DNA of 64,000 nt from JALNYB01 sp963676235 (GCA_963676235.1 OY781044.1:372001-436000), one strand, 5' to 3'; shown: positions 43,110 to 53,394, counted from the stretch's first letter. The notes: generated from the letters alone by a model not told the origin. Translations and numbers: made by a program.

Positions 43110-44363
43110 TTGGTTTCGCACGCGGTAAAAAGCTTCTTCATTAAGAACAAAATTGTGTTCATAATGGGCTTAACCGCTCTCGTTATCGCAGGAACCGCAG
43201 ATCTTTTTGCCGGACTTCTCCTCAACAACATGGAAGACTACCTAGTCGCTGTCCCAGGAATGATGATACTAATCTATTCGGCCATTGGTATGCGCGGTAA
43301 CATATTCGGTGCTATGGGAAGCCGCATCGGAACTGCTATGCACATGGGTACATTCCAGATGAACTTCAAAAAGGGTGGAGTTCTGAAAGCCAATGTAGAA
43401 TCCGCGATATCCCTGACCTTATGTTTATCAGTCGCCATGGGCATAACGACGTGGGCCGTAGCACTATTGTTCTTTGACGGGACCAAGAGCGCATTCGATT
43501 TCATATTCATCTCGACTTTTGGTGGATTGTTGGCAGGATTCATCGTTATGATGTTCAATATACTCATCGCCAAAGAGGGATACAAAAGAGACTGGGATGT
43601 AGATAACATCACAGCGCCTCTGATCGCAGCGATAGGAGATATCGTCACCATGCCGATGATATTCTTGGCAACATGGCTTTTCTTCACCATAGGCGACGAT
43701 ACTAGCGGAGAACTGATAATAACAATCCTGGCACTTGTTCTTGTAGCCATCACCGTGATCTACTCTGCACGTGTGATAACTCAGGCTGTGAATAAAAGAG
43801 ACTTCTCAGGAGAAGCGAAAAGAATCGTCATCCAATCCCTGCCTGTATTGCTTTTCTGCCTCATATTCGAGATCGGAGCGGGCATAATCATAGAGAATGA
43901 AGAAAAACAACTCATCACATACGCCGTCCTGTTGATTATGATGCCAGCTTTCCTCAATGAAGGAAATGCACTTTCAGGAATGTTGACATCCAGGTTGTCT
44001 TCCATGATCCATCTCGGTACCATGAAGACAAAGGCTTCTCCACCCAAAGAAGCTCTTGAGAATTTCTGCATAATGTACATATGCGCAATGATCACATTTG
44101 CTTACATCGGAATGATTGCGTATATTGCAACACTGGCCACAACAGGCGGATCCGTGGACATAGGCCTTGTAGAAACACTGGCGATAATCCTGATCGCCGG
44201 TGCACTCGCAACGACTATCTTAAACTTCCTTTCATATTATATCGCAGTTCTGGCAACAAAATTCGGTCTTGACCCCGATGACCACTGCATTCCTATCACT
44301 TCTTCTGTGATGGACCTTGCAGGATCGTTCGTTATGATCTTGGTCATCATGCTATTCATCTAA
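43110..44363 (+). CDS. MgtE-type magnesium transporter, two fused channel domains
   Basis: 417 residues, about ten membrane helices. Two MgtE transmembrane domains are visible: GNIFGAMGSRIGTAMHMG near residue 70 and GNALSGMLTSRLSSMIHLG near 290, with DVDNITAPL in the first and DPDDHCIPIT in the second. The cytosolic CBS/N domains of bacterial MgtE are absent, so gating may be supplied by the PhoU-TrkA_C pair opposite. TTG start, with GAGGTGA placed six bases upstream. Confidence 0.9.
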   Translation: MVSHAVKSFFIKNKIVFIMGLTALVIAGTADLFAGLLLNNMEDYLVAVPGMMILIYSAIGMRGNIFGAMGSRIGTAMHMGTFQMNFKKGGVLKANVESAISLTLCLSVAMGITTWAVALLFFDGTKSAFDFIFISTFGGLLAGFIVMMFNILIAKEGYKRDWDVDNITAPLIAAIGDIVTMPMIFLATWLFFTIGDDTSGELIITILALVLVAITVIYSARVITQAVNKRDFSGEAKRIVIQSLPVLLFCLIFEIGAGIIIENEEKQLITYAVLLIMMPAFLNEGNALSGMLTSRLSSMIHLGTMKTKASPPKEALENFCIMYICAMITFAYIGMIAYIATLATTGGSVDIGLVETLAIILIAGALATTILNFLSYYIAVLATKFGLDPDDHCIPITSSVMDLAGSFVMILVIMLFI

Positions 44364-44408
44364 AAAGTTTATATCAAGCGTAATACTACGTATCGTTGAG
44401 GTTAACCG

Positions 44409-45566
44409 ATGATAAGCAGAGATGAGGTATTGGCGAATCTTGAGAAATACGATCTCAAGAAGGCCAAAATAGGAGTCACAGCATCACACTCTGCCCTAGA
44501 CACATGCGATGGAGCCGTTTCAGAAGGTTTCCATACAGTCGCTGTATGCCAAAAGGGAAGAGAGAAAACATTTGCGAATTATTTCAGGTCCCAAAGAGAC
44601 CCTACAGGTAAAATTGTCCGCGGAGTCGTGGATGAACCCATGATCCTGAACAAGTTTGCAGATATCATGCAACCTGAGGTACAGACGGATCTCATGAACA
44701 ATAATGTTCTTTTCGTTCCGAACAGATCATTTGTAGCATACAACGGTATCGACGCCGTAGAAAACGATTTCAAAGTCCCCATAGTAGGAAGCAGGAACCT
44801 TCTCAGATCCGAAGAAAGAGGAGATGAAAGAGATTACTATTGGCTTCTAGAAAAAGCAGGTATGCCATTTCCAAAAAAAGTAGAAAAACCTGAGGATATA
44901 AACGGCCTCACTATCATCAAGGTACATCACAAAGTTAAGAAACTCGAAAGAGGATTCTTCACAGCGAAGGATTACGATCAATTTGTGGAAAAATCCACAG
45001 AACTTATCCAGCAGGGAGTTATCGATGCCAATTTCGTCAAACATGCAAGAATGGAGCAGTACATCATCGGACCTGTATTCAACCTTGATTTCTTCCGCTC
45101 ACCTCTTGAAGAGAAAGGAGAACAACTTGAACTTCTTGGAGTAGACTGGAGATTCGAGAGCTCACTTGATGGATATTGCAGACTCCCTGGAAAACAACAA
45201 GTCGAACTCGAAGAAGACGGTATAATTCCCGAATATACAGTCTGTGGACACAATTCCGCAACATTGAGGGAATCTTTACTGGATAAAGCATTCAAAATGG
45301 CTGAGCAATACATCACAGCCACAAAAAAATATTACGACCCCGGTATCATCGGACCATTCTGTCTGCAAACCTGTGTCGATAAAGACTTGAATTTCTACAT
45401 CTACGATGTTGCCCCGCGTATCGGCGGAGGAACGAACGTTCATATGTCAGTCGGTCACCCCTATGGAAATTGCCTCTGGAGACAGGAAATGAGCACTGGA
45501 AGAAGACTTTCCATGGAGATTAGAAGAGCTATCAAACAAGAACGTGTAGACGAGATCATTACATGA
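44409..45566 (+). CDS. purP: formate-dependent FAICAR synthetase PurP
   Basis: Archaeal ATP-grasp enzyme that formylates AICAR with free formate, replacing PurH. KIGVTASHSALDTCDGA at the start, GPVFNLDFFRSP near 220 and YDVAPRIGGGTNVHM near 335 are typical. 385 residues. GAGGTTAACCG precedes the ATG. Complements purF at the left of the window. Confidence 0.95.
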   Translation: MISRDEVLANLEKYDLKKAKIGVTASHSALDTCDGAVSEGFHTVAVCQKGREKTFANYFRSQRDPTGKIVRGVVDEPMILNKFADIMQPEVQTDLMNNNVLFVPNRSFVAYNGIDAVENDFKVPIVGSRNLLRSEERGDERDYYWLLEKAGMPFPKKVEKPEDINGLTIIKVHHKVKKLERGFFTAKDYDQFVEKSTELIQQGVIDANFVKHARMEQYIIGPVFNLDFFRSPLEEKGEQLELLGVDWRFESSLDGYCRLPGKQQVELEEDGIIPEYTVCGHNSATLRESLLDKAFKMAEQYITATKKYYDPGIIGPFCLQTCVDKDLNFYIYDVAPRIGGGTNVHMSVGHPYGNCLWRQEMSTGRRLSMEIRRAIKQERVDEIIT

Positions 45567-45576
45567 AGGCTGAAAT

Positions 45577-46386
45577 ATGAATTCCAAAAAATTAATGATA
45601 ATTCTTGCCGTCATCATGATGGCAAGCGTTCCGATCTGTATGGCTGCAGAAGCCTCAGAATCTGATGCATATATATCTTATAACGGCGACCCGTATGTTT
45701 CATCAGAATTCAAGAACAACGGAAGCGGAACAATTGCTATACCTCTTACGAGCACAGAAACAAATGTTACCACTATCAAACTGACCGCAACGTACACAGA
45801 TTCCGGAAAAATCGCAGGAACCACTACAGTTGATGTTCCCGCAGCAACATCTGACAATCCAACCGTTAAAGTAACCGCGTATATCTCATTCAGTATCGGA
45901 AGCACAGGAAGCTACAACATAACAATATCGTGCGACAACTCAAGCTTCACAGGTGGAAATACTAACATTGTCATTAATGTCAGCCAATCCATCTGGACCA
46001 ATTGGACAACATATCTCGCCATAATAATCGTCGTTATCTTGATCGTCATTGCTGTTGTTTACAGAATGCGTACTAATCCTAACATGAAGCCTCAAACTAC
46101 ATTCAGACAATTGGAACAGTACAAGAACACCGGTACAATGACAGAAGAACAACCTAAAAAAGCACATTCTTCATCTACAGAAAAAAAGAGATATGCTGCA
46201 CCTTCTGAGAAAAAAACAGAAGAAAAACCAAAGACAATAGAGACTCCAGCAAAAAAGCCTGCAAAGCAATCCTTCTCTGATCTTGAAAAAGAACAGAAAA
46301 AGGAAAAACCTGCAAAAGAAGAGAAAAAGAAGGCCTCTTCTGATGAGCCTCAAAAAGCTAAATACATCAGTTCCAGAAGGAAATAA
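45577..46386 (+). CDS. secreted-domain membrane protein with charged cytosolic tail
   Basis: 269 residues: a signal peptide (KKLMIILAVIMMASVPICMA), an extracytoplasmic β-rich domain of ~110 residues rich in Thr/Ser/Asn, one membrane helix (YLAIIIVVILIVIAVVY near 145-162), and a low-complexity Lys/Glu tail. Ig-like domain possible. Eleven bases after purP. Function unknown. Confidence 0.7.
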   Translation: MNSKKLMIILAVIMMASVPICMAAEASESDAYISYNGDPYVSSEFKNNGSGTIAIPLTSTETNVTTIKLTATYTDSGKIAGTTTVDVPAATSDNPTVKVTAYISFSIGSTGSYNITISCDNSSFTGGNTNIVINVSQSIWTNWTTYLAIIIVVILIVIAVVYRMRTNPNMKPQTTFRQLEQYKNTGTMTEEQPKKAHSSSTEKKRYAAPSEKKTEEKPKTIETPAKKPAKQSFSDLEKEQKKEKPAKEEKKKASSDEPQKAKYISSRRK

Positions 46387-46420
46387 TCCTTCTTTCAAAC
46401 CTCTTACCCTTTTTCATCTT

Positions 46421-47104
46421 ATGAGATATATTGACCTTGGCACCATAACTCCAGAAGAGAGTGCATCTATAGATAAAACAATATTCGAAGCCAGGAACAA
46501 AGGTCTTGTGGAAGATACATTGCATATCTATTTCAGAGATAGGCCCACGATCTCCCTTGGAAGATTCAGAAATATGGATACGGACCTTTATCCGTTACCT
46601 GAGAATATTTCAATTATCAGAAGGATAAGTGGCGGAAGTACGATACTGACAGGACCAGACCAACTGATCTTTGCCGTAACATTAGGAGAAAAAATACCTA
46701 ATCGCAATGATTCATTCAAGATCATATGCAACGGAATAATTAGAGCACTGGCACATTTGAATATAAATGCAGAATACAAACCTGTTAATGACGTACTTGT
46801 TGCAGGAAAGAAGATCTCCGGAAGTGCTCAATACCGCAACAGTAATTGCATGATGCAACACGGAACTCTTCTTATCAAAACTCCTTCTATCGATGAGGTA
46901 CTCAGGCCTGTGAAACACAGCACGTACAATGGACTGACATCCATCTGTGATCTTCTAGGTCATATTCCTGAAAGATCAAAAATCATAAACGCAGTGTCCC
47001 TTGGATTCGCAGAAGCGTTGAATACTACCATGGAACAGAGCACTCTGTCTCAATGGGAAAAAGATAGGGCCGAAGCCCTCAAAAAGGAAGTTTTGGATCT
47101 TTAA
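46421..47104 (+). CDS. lipoate-protein ligase A family protein
   Basis: 227 residues from the ATG at 46421; the longer frame overlapping the previous gene is not supported. RRISGGSTILTGPDQLIFAV and VLVAGKKISGSAQ (with the adenylate-binding Lys) mark the LplA/BPL fold. The HGTLLI strand is also present. No separate LplB accessory gene is adjacent. Could be a lipoate or octanoate ligase or a biotin-ligase relative. Confidence 0.82.
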   Translation: MRYIDLGTITPEESASIDKTIFEARNKGLVEDTLHIYFRDRPTISLGRFRNMDTDLYPLPENISIIRRISGGSTILTGPDQLIFAVTLGEKIPNRNDSFKIICNGIIRALAHLNINAEYKPVNDVLVAGKKISGSAQYRNSNCMMQHGTLLIKTPSIDEVLRPVKHSTYNGLTSICDLLGHIPERSKIINAVSLGFAEALNTTMEQSTLSQWEKDRAEALKKEVLDL

Positions 47105-47576
47105 GGTCTATAAGCGCAACATTACGCCTATCCATGAAGAAACCGATCTTTTTATGAAGCATTATGGATGGCACATTATCAGTCTGCAACATGCTGTGGG
47201 CTACGTCTGCACCCATCTCGCGTCCAGCCTTCAGTGTTTCTCTGAGAAGCCTGTATCCGATCTCGTTACGGCGCACGAACTTCTTGACACCCATATTCTC
47301 GATCCATACAAGATTGTTGACATCACAAATATGATGCAACATCTGAGCAAATATGAATCCATATATCTCTCCGTCCTCTTCTGCTATAAAGCTCAGCCCG
47401 CTTTCCAAATACGATTTGAAATGATTGGGGCTGCTTGCTCCAAGATTGTCCTTCCACTCCTGCGGAAGATCTTCCCACTTATTCTCAATGGTTTCTGCGA
47501 AATATTCTTTCACACAGTCGAGTTCGATTTCTCTTACCTTCTCGATATCCTTGAGTTTAATCAAACGAAATTCCAT
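47079..47576 (-). CDS. GNAT N-acetyltransferase
   Basis: 165 residues. VKKFVRRNEIGYRLLRETLK near 105 gives the acetyl-CoA pyrophosphate loop region of the GNAT fold; PSIMLHKKIGFFMDRR is the C-terminal motif. Possibly a RimI-like protein acetylase. Its 3' end overlaps the convergent ligase gene by 26 bases; directly downstream of argS. Confidence 0.83.
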   Translation of the reverse strand: MEFRLIKLKDIEKVREIELDCVKEYFAETIENKWEDLPQEWKDNLGASSPNHFKSYLESGLSFIAEEDGEIYGFIFAQMLHHICDVNNLVWIENMGVKKFVRRNEIGYRLLRETLKAGREMGADVAHSMLQTDNVPSIMLHKKIGFFMDRRNVALIDLKDPKLPF

Positions 47577-47577
47577 T

Positions 47578-49293
47578 TTACATCTCCTCTGGAGAATCCA
47601 TTCCTAAACAAGTAAGAATGTTCTTAAGAACTGTCCTGGTACACTCCACCAAGGTCAAACGCGCATCTCTGCTGTCACCTGCTGAAAGCACAGGTACAGT
47701 CGCATAGAACTGATTGAATGCTACTGATACTTCATGACCGTATGCAGGAAGCATGTGAACACGTTTCTCCTCTCCGGCAAGTCTTGTAATATTCTCGAAT
47801 TTTGACAATACCTTTACAAGATTGATCTCCAGCTCATCCGTGAGCTTGGATGCGTCTGTATCGTGCTTATACTCTCCGGCCTTCTTGAGCATACTGCATG
47901 CTCTCGCATGAACGTACTGAAGATATGGACCGCTGTTACCGTCGAAATTGAGTGCCTCGTCCCATTTGAAAACAAATTGTTTATCCGGATGTACACGTAT
48001 GATATTGTATCTTACAGCACCTATACCTACTGATCTGGCAATATCTTTCATCTTGTCTTCGGGGATGTCTGAACGCCTCTTCCTGATCTCTTCGTATGCA
48101 CGATCTACAGCCTCGTCTATAAGATCATCAAGATAGACAACGACACCTCTTCTGGTGGACATTTTTCCTTCTGGAAGTGCAACGAAAGAATAGAACATAG
48201 GCTCGGGCTTCTTGTCGCATCCTAAAATCTCCAGAGCAGAACAAAGCTGTTTTGATCCAAGCTTCTGATCCTCACCGAGAACATCTATGGCAATATCGCA
48301 TCTCTTGAATTTGTTCAAGTGGTACGCAAGGTCTCTTGTCGTGTAAAGAGTGGTTCCATCCGCCCTTGTGAATGTGAATTTTGTATTCTTTCCCTGAATG
48401 CCGAAATCCTTCAGATCCAGATACCATGAACCATCCTCTGTCTGACCTGCATATTCAGATTTCTTGAGTTCTTCAACAACCTTTCTTGCAGTTCCATCTG
48501 CAATGAAATCAGATTCCCATGTATATCTGTCAAGTGTTACATTGATCTGTTCCAGAGTTTCTTTCAGACCCTCTAACATCTTTTCTGCAGTCTCCCTGAC
48601 ATGTGAAATGACATTTTGATCCCCTGCTTCGAATTTCCTGAGCATCTCTGAGATCTGCTCCTGAACTGCAGGATCCTCTTCCATCATCTTATTTGCAAGG
48701 CGGTAATACGCAACAAGCTTATGATCGGTCTTGTCGCGTTCTTCTTCAACAACTGATTCCTTGGTAAGATTGTTTACTCCCCAAGTAAGGATTACGACTT
48801 GTTTTCCTACATCGTTGACATAATACTCTGTGGTCACTTCATAACCGCATCTGACGAGACATCTTGCAAGTGTGTCTCCGATGACCGGATTCCTTGCTCT
48901 TCCTACATGAATAGGTCCTGTCGGATTCGTTGATGTATGCTCAAGATTGATCTTTTTTCCGTTGTAAGGGAGAGAACCATAATCGTCTCCTGACTCGATG
49001 ATATCATTCAAAGTGTCAGTAATGAGGATCTTCTGATCAATCGTAAAATTTAGATATCCGTTCATTGCAGAGACCGCTGTTATCAGACCTGTTGGTTTGA
49101 TATTCTCTGCGATCTTCTCAGCAATGTTTTTGGGAGGCATCTTAAGTTCCTTTGACATTGTGAAACAAGGAACCGCAAGATCTGCATTGTCCGGAACCTC
49201 TGTGACGAAGGCTATGTCAGGTGCGTCCATTTTCTTGAGTGCGCCCCTTACGGCCGTAGTTACCTCATCTTTGAACTGATTGTGAATTTTCAT
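47578..49293 (-). CDS. argS: arginyl-tRNA synthetase
   Basis: 571 residues, class I. HIGH-type PTGPIHVGRARNP near 113, KMSK-type GKMSTRRGV near 364, DALR anticodon-binding domain at the C-terminus (LPAYGHEVSVAFNQFY). ATG start at 49293, five bases after aRF1, so probably co-transcribed. Confidence 0.96.
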   Translation of the reverse strand: MKIHNQFKDEVTTAVRGALKKMDAPDIAFVTEVPDNADLAVPCFTMSKELKMPPKNIAEKIAENIKPTGLITAVSAMNGYLNFTIDQKILITDTLNDIIESGDDYGSLPYNGKKINLEHTSTNPTGPIHVGRARNPVIGDTLARCLVRCGYEVTTEYYVNDVGKQVVILTWGVNNLTKESVVEEERDKTDHKLVAYYRLANKMMEEDPAVQEQISEMLRKFEAGDQNVISHVRETAEKMLEGLKETLEQINVTLDRYTWESDFIADGTARKVVEELKKSEYAGQTEDGSWYLDLKDFGIQGKNTKFTFTRADGTTLYTTRDLAYHLNKFKRCDIAIDVLGEDQKLGSKQLCSALEILGCDKKPEPMFYSFVALPEGKMSTRRGVVVYLDDLIDEAVDRAYEEIRKRRSDIPEDKMKDIARSVGIGAVRYNIIRVHPDKQFVFKWDEALNFDGNSGPYLQYVHARACSMLKKAGEYKHDTDASKLTDELEINLVKVLSKFENITRLAGEEKRVHMLPAYGHEVSVAFNQFYATVPVLSAGDSRDARLTLVECTRTVLKNILTCLGMDSPEEM

Positions 49294-49298
49294 GATCT

Positions 49299-50531
49299 TT
49301 ACACCTTGTACCTTAGAAGTGCAGCTATTCCACCGAATGCTCTCAGAAGCATATCTCCCTCTTCTGAATCCCCGGAAATGATCTGTACATGTGAATTATA
49401 TGCCTCTGCGATCTCGAAGAAACTGTCGATAAGATCCTGAGATTTATCTATCTTCACCGATGCACCGCATGTGGGGCACGTTATCTTTCCGTCCGGGTCT
49501 TCAACCGTCATTGTACACTTATGGCCAGAAGGACATTCGACATCTACGCGGAACTTGTTGAGTGCTTCTGATAAGAGGATGGTCTCGGCCGAACCCATTT
49601 CAGCTGCAGCTCTCACTTGTTCTTCACCGTATGTAGATAGGCCTGCATCCTCTTTCCTGATCTCTCTGAAAAGTCTCTGCATGTACTCTTTCTCAACTGT
49701 GAGCTTCATGTCGATAATAGCACCTTTAGCATTCTCAACAAGCTCTTTAAGACCTGATTCATCTGTATAGCCTGTATCGAATAACGGACTGACGACCTTC
49801 TTTCTCAACTCATGATGAAGGAATTCCTCTTTTACAAAGAAATCCTTTGTTGCACCTGGTCCACCTACGAGAATTCCCTGAAGATCAAGAATGCTGGAAA
49901 GGAATAAATTCGTCGCACTGTCTGCAACCTTCACATAGAATTCGTGAGCTGCGATCTCAATCAATCTCTCAAAACGAACTGAAGACTGACCTCCTTGATG
50001 ATGTTTGCTAGGAACAAGTGAATCAAAATGCTTCAGAACACTGATCTTGCTTCCTGAAAGAAGACCGATCGTCGCCTCTTTCCTATCGATCACGATGAGT
50101 CCGTAGAATTTCTTGTCAAGAAGCATAGACTGTAACGGCTCGGTAAAAAATTCAGAATCACATCTGTATAGAAATGCTGTGATCGGTTCAGGAGGCTCTA
50201 TTGCATACTGCACCATCTTTGTCTGGTCGCCTGCACGTGGAACCTCTCCGCAGAATATCACAAGACCATTTGCAGGTGCGAACTTGTATGTCTTCAAACG
50301 AGCCATGATTGAATCGATAGCCCCGGTGACGTTCTTCATCGTCGCTTTGGATTTGATGTTAGATGCCTGAGATTGTTCATCTCTCAGATACGCAGTGACA
50401 TCGGAGATCATCTTTGTACCAGGAACGTATACAGAAATAAGTTCTGTTCCCCTTCCTTTGTAGTTCGTGATCTCCTGCATCGCTTTCTTGAAATCGTATC
50501 GTGCTCTATCAATAGAATTTGTTTCGCCCAT
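49299..50531 (-). CDS. prf1: peptide chain release factor aRF1
   Basis: Archaeal/eukaryotic class 1 release factor recognising all stop codons. From the ATG at 50531 (good GGTGAG site) the protein has 410 residues. Stop-recognition motif QASNIKS near 55-61, the YxCxxxF motif as YRCDSEF at 122-128, peptide-release GGQ at 180-182, and a zinc ribbon CPSGHKC...CPTC near the end. None of the visible motifs departs from the archaeal norm, of interest because TAG seems unused as a stop here. Confidence 0.95.
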   Translation of the reverse strand: MGETNSIDRARYDFKKAMQEITNYKGRGTELISVYVPGTKMISDVTAYLRDEQSQASNIKSKATMKNVTGAIDSIMARLKTYKFAPANGLVIFCGEVPRAGDQTKMVQYAIEPPEPITAFLYRCDSEFFTEPLQSMLLDKKFYGLIVIDRKEATIGLLSGSKISVLKHFDSLVPSKHHQGGQSSVRFERLIEIAAHEFYVKVADSATNLFLSSILDLQGILVGGPGATKDFFVKEEFLHHELRKKVVSPLFDTGYTDESGLKELVENAKGAIIDMKLTVEKEYMQRLFREIRKEDAGLSTYGEEQVRAAAEMGSAETILLSEALNKFRVDVECPSGHKCTMTVEDPDGKITCPTCGASVKIDKSQDLIDSFFEIAEAYNSHVQIISGDSEEGDMLLRAFGGIAALLRYKV

Positions 50532-50585
50532 GTGGCTCACCAATAATATTTATCTCAATTGCGCATTCCTATAAAAGTATTGGCG

Positions 50586-51275
50586 ATGAACAAAGAAAAA
50601 GTAGTTGTTTCGATCGGTGGGTCTATCCTGATCCCAGATAATAATGATTCATTTTATATCAAAAAACTTTCAAACCTTGTAGAAGAAGTTGTGAAAGAGG
50701 TTGAATTGGTAATAGTTGTCGGGGGAGGGAAGATCGCTAGATATTACACCGTCACAGCATCAGAGCTTGGAGCAGACACTTATCAGCAGGATATGCTTGG
50801 GATAGGTACAACCAGATTAAATGCAGAATTATTAGCACTGGCACTAGGAAATCTATCGTCTACGGATATACCCCATACCGCAGAAGATGCAGCATCAAGA
50901 TCCAAACCTGGAAAAGTCGTAGTCATGGGAGGGACAAGCCCGGGGCATACCACAGACGCAGTAGCTACAATGGTTGCCAAATGCATGAAAGCAGACCGTG
51001 TCGTAAATGCAACATCGGTAGATGCAGTCTATTCAGATGACCCTAAAAAGAACCCTGATGCTAAAAAATTCTCAAATCTTACAATCAAAGAACTGAGTAA
51101 CCTCATCTATAAGGATCACGAAGCTGGAAAATCAAGTGTATTCGATCCACTAGGAGTAGAGATAGCAACTAAAGAAAAGATAGATATCCTTATCGTCAGC
51201 GGAAGAGACCTTGATGATTTGAAGAACGCTATCCTTGGAAAGAAAATCAAAGGAACATTCATTAATTCCCATTGA
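50586..51275 (+). CDS. pyrH: uridylate kinase (UMP kinase)
   Basis: Archaeal UMP kinase of the amino-acid-kinase fold. VVSIGGSILIPD at the start, VVGGGKIARYY near 48, and SVDAVYSDDPKKNPDAKKF near 140. 229 residues from the ATG at 50586. Convergent with dtdA, overlapping it by 14 bases. Confidence 0.93.
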   Translation: MNKEKVVVSIGGSILIPDNNDSFYIKKLSNLVEEVVKEVELVIVVGGGKIARYYTVTASELGADTYQQDMLGIGTTRLNAELLALALGNLSSTDIPHTAEDAASRSKPGKVVVMGGTSPGHTTDAVATMVAKCMKADRVVNATSVDAVYSDDPKKNPDAKKFSNLTIKELSNLIYKDHEAGKSSVFDPLGVEIATKEKIDILIVSGRDLDDLKNAILGKKIKGTFINSH

Positions 51276-52101
51276 TGAGTTCCATATCTTTCGAGGATAT
51301 GTTTTCGAATCCACAGGATTCTATGATGCTTGTGATGCGCTTTTCCTGAGGCTTCTTCATAGAATTCCTATGAATATAAACGACCTTGGTATCTGACACA
51401 TTACATGCATCCTTTATCATTCTGACTATATCCTCATCATCCCTGTTTTCCAACTGATAATTTGGAAGCATGTGACCAAAATTGACCTTGTACTTCAAAG
51501 CAACTTCTGTGAATCTGGGAGCATAATGTCCTCCGCCCACACCTACGATGGTGGGATAGTCGTTGGTCTTAATATCCTTTAGAACGTATGCTAAGATCTC
51601 TGAGGCATGAATATTTCCCCAATTACGGTCATCGCTTCCGATCTCAATGAACATGGTAGGCTTATCTAACCATGGACCATGATGGGTGACCTCAAAACAT
51701 GTCTGGAATTCTGTCATATCATTGTATCTCACAATACGCCTAAGCGCATCTGTCATGAGTGCCGGCATGGGTTTTACCAAAGTCTGGATCTTTCCTCCAA
51801 GGCTATTGTCATGATAGTTTCCTATAGGGTGCACAGTCAATGCTGGTTCTCCACTCGCCGATGAATGCTTTGACATGAATATCACATTATCAACCTTTAT
51901 GCCATGCTTCTCAGCGAGTTCATCAACACAATCCGTGTAAATGTGCATATCAGGTATTGATAATACCACCATATCCTCATGTTGATAAAATCTGCTGTAG
52001 TTGTCCGAGTCCAATACTTCCCATTCCATAATAGAAAAAAGACTATTCTTCATATTAACAGAAGGAAGGTCCGGTTCACTGCAAATCAACAATTTTGACA
52101 T
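51262..52101 (-). CDS. dtdA: D-aminoacyl-tRNA deacylase DtdA
   Basis: Archaeal/plant GEK1-type enzyme removing D-amino acids from tRNA. FMSKHSSASGEPALTVHPIGN near 75, VTHHGP near 142, EIGS and GVGGGHYAPRF near 195 are conserved. 279 residues from the ATG at 52101, with GGTG upstream. Confidence 0.92.
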   Translation of the reverse strand: MSKLLICSEPDLPSVNMKNSLFSIMEWEVLDSDNYSRFYQHEDMVVLSIPDMHIYTDCVDELAEKHGIKVDNVIFMSKHSSASGEPALTVHPIGNYHDNSLGGKIQTLVKPMPALMTDALRRIVRYNDMTEFQTCFEVTHHGPWLDKPTMFIEIGSDDRNWGNIHASEILAYVLKDIKTNDYPTIVGVGGGHYAPRFTEVALKYKVNFGHMLPNYQLENRDDEDIVRMIKDACNVSDTKVVYIHRNSMKKPQEKRITSIIESCGFENISSKDMELINGN

Positions 52102-52166
52102 GATAAACACCTATTTGACACTATCAAACACGAAGATGATATAAATCCTATGCGCCATTTGCGATT

Positions 52167-53393
52167 ATGTCGAGTACAAACATAACCAAAAAAGAAAGAT
52201 TGATACTTCATCTGAGTAGATTCCCGGGGATCGACTCCAGCATAAGTTACAACGTTCCTTTTGACCTTACACAGGATGGTATTGCTTCAGTACTCGGAAT
52301 TTCTCGTGCACACGCTTGTATAGAACTTAAAAAACTTGAAGAACTGAATATGGTCAGCTCATGGTCTACACATGTAAAGACCGCTGGAAGTAAAAGAAAA
52401 GCGTATTATCTTCTCTCAAAAGGATGGAGCGAATCCGAAACCCTCAAGACCAAACTCGAATCCACCGGTGTCACCATCGATACACTTCTTGATATGAAAA
52501 GATGCGATCCGCAAGTATTGTGGGAAAATTTGAACCCAGAAGATAGGGATACATTCGGATTAGCATGTATATTCAGAGTGCCGATTCCCCGAAAGACACT
52601 GCCTGATACCAATACAAGTGTCATTCCAACAGATTTTTACGGCCTTGTACAGATAAGTGATAATGTAAAAGAAAAGTATGTTGGTGTTGCAGATCCTGAA
52701 AAAATAAGAACTTGGCACAGTCAAGCTGCAGATTGGTGGACAGATAATGGCGACGACATACAAGAAAAACTATATCACCTATCAAAAGCAGGAAGGAATA
52801 TAGAAGCCTGTAAATTACTTCTTAAAAATTCAGAAGAATTCCTTGACAATCCGAATGACGATCTTCTAGACATCTTGAAAGATGTAACACCTGTTCCAAA
52901 ATATGCAGAACAAATATATGAACTCAGAGCAAACATTGCATTAGATTGCGATAATATCGCCGATGCGTTATATTGTGCAGATATTCTGGACGATTATAAG
53001 ACCATAAAGCCCTCATTGATCAGAGCACAAGCGAATATTATTTCCGGTAACGCAGACAAAGCATATGAGGCTTCAGCAAAGATCTTCGAGGATAAGAAAC
53101 TGCCCAGTGCCGCGATCATTGCAGCGAAAGCATTATTCGTCCTTGAAAAATATAACGAAGCAGAGACATACCTCAGCTCTGCGTACAAGATCCTCTCTGA
53201 AAACGGAGAAGCATCCCATATCGACGAGATATTGATCCTCAGAGCGAGTATCGCATACAGACGCGGAAACACCGACGAATGTCTCAGTTATCTTAGCAAA
53301 GCACGCAAAGTATGTAAAAAAGATAGGATCAAGACCAAGATAGACAGACTTACAAGTGACGTCAAACTTGATATTGAATCCATTAAATTCTGA
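52167..53393 (+). CDS. winged-helix regulator with TPR-like repeats
   Basis: 408 residues. The first ~80 residues hold a DNA-binding winged helix (LTQDGIASVLGISRAHACIELKKLEELNMV). From about 200 on there are regular helical pairs of TPR type (ADALYCADILDDYKTI, ADKAYEASAKIFEDKKLP, YNEAETYLSSAYKIL, TDECLSYLSKARKV). Archaeal regulators of this design are common in Thermoplasmata; target unknown. Confidence 0.75.
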   Translation: MSSTNITKKERLILHLSRFPGIDSSISYNVPFDLTQDGIASVLGISRAHACIELKKLEELNMVSSWSTHVKTAGSKRKAYYLLSKGWSESETLKTKLESTGVTIDTLLDMKRCDPQVLWENLNPEDRDTFGLACIFRVPIPRKTLPDTNTSVIPTDFYGLVQISDNVKEKYVGVADPEKIRTWHSQAADWWTDNGDDIQEKLYHLSKAGRNIEACKLLLKNSEEFLDNPNDDLLDILKDVTPVPKYAEQIYELRANIALDCDNIADALYCADILDDYKTIKPSLIRAQANIISGNADKAYEASAKIFEDKKLPSAAIIAAKALFVLEKYNEAETYLSSAYKILSENGEASHIDEILILRASIAYRRGNTDECLSYLSKARKVCKKDRIKTKIDRLTSDVKLDIESIKF

Positions 53394-53394
53394 A

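Noticed and set aside
46283..46420. N-terminal extension of the lipoate ligase
   Set aside because: A lysine-rich shadow of the upstream gene's coding sequence; the LplA family starts near the ATG at 46421.
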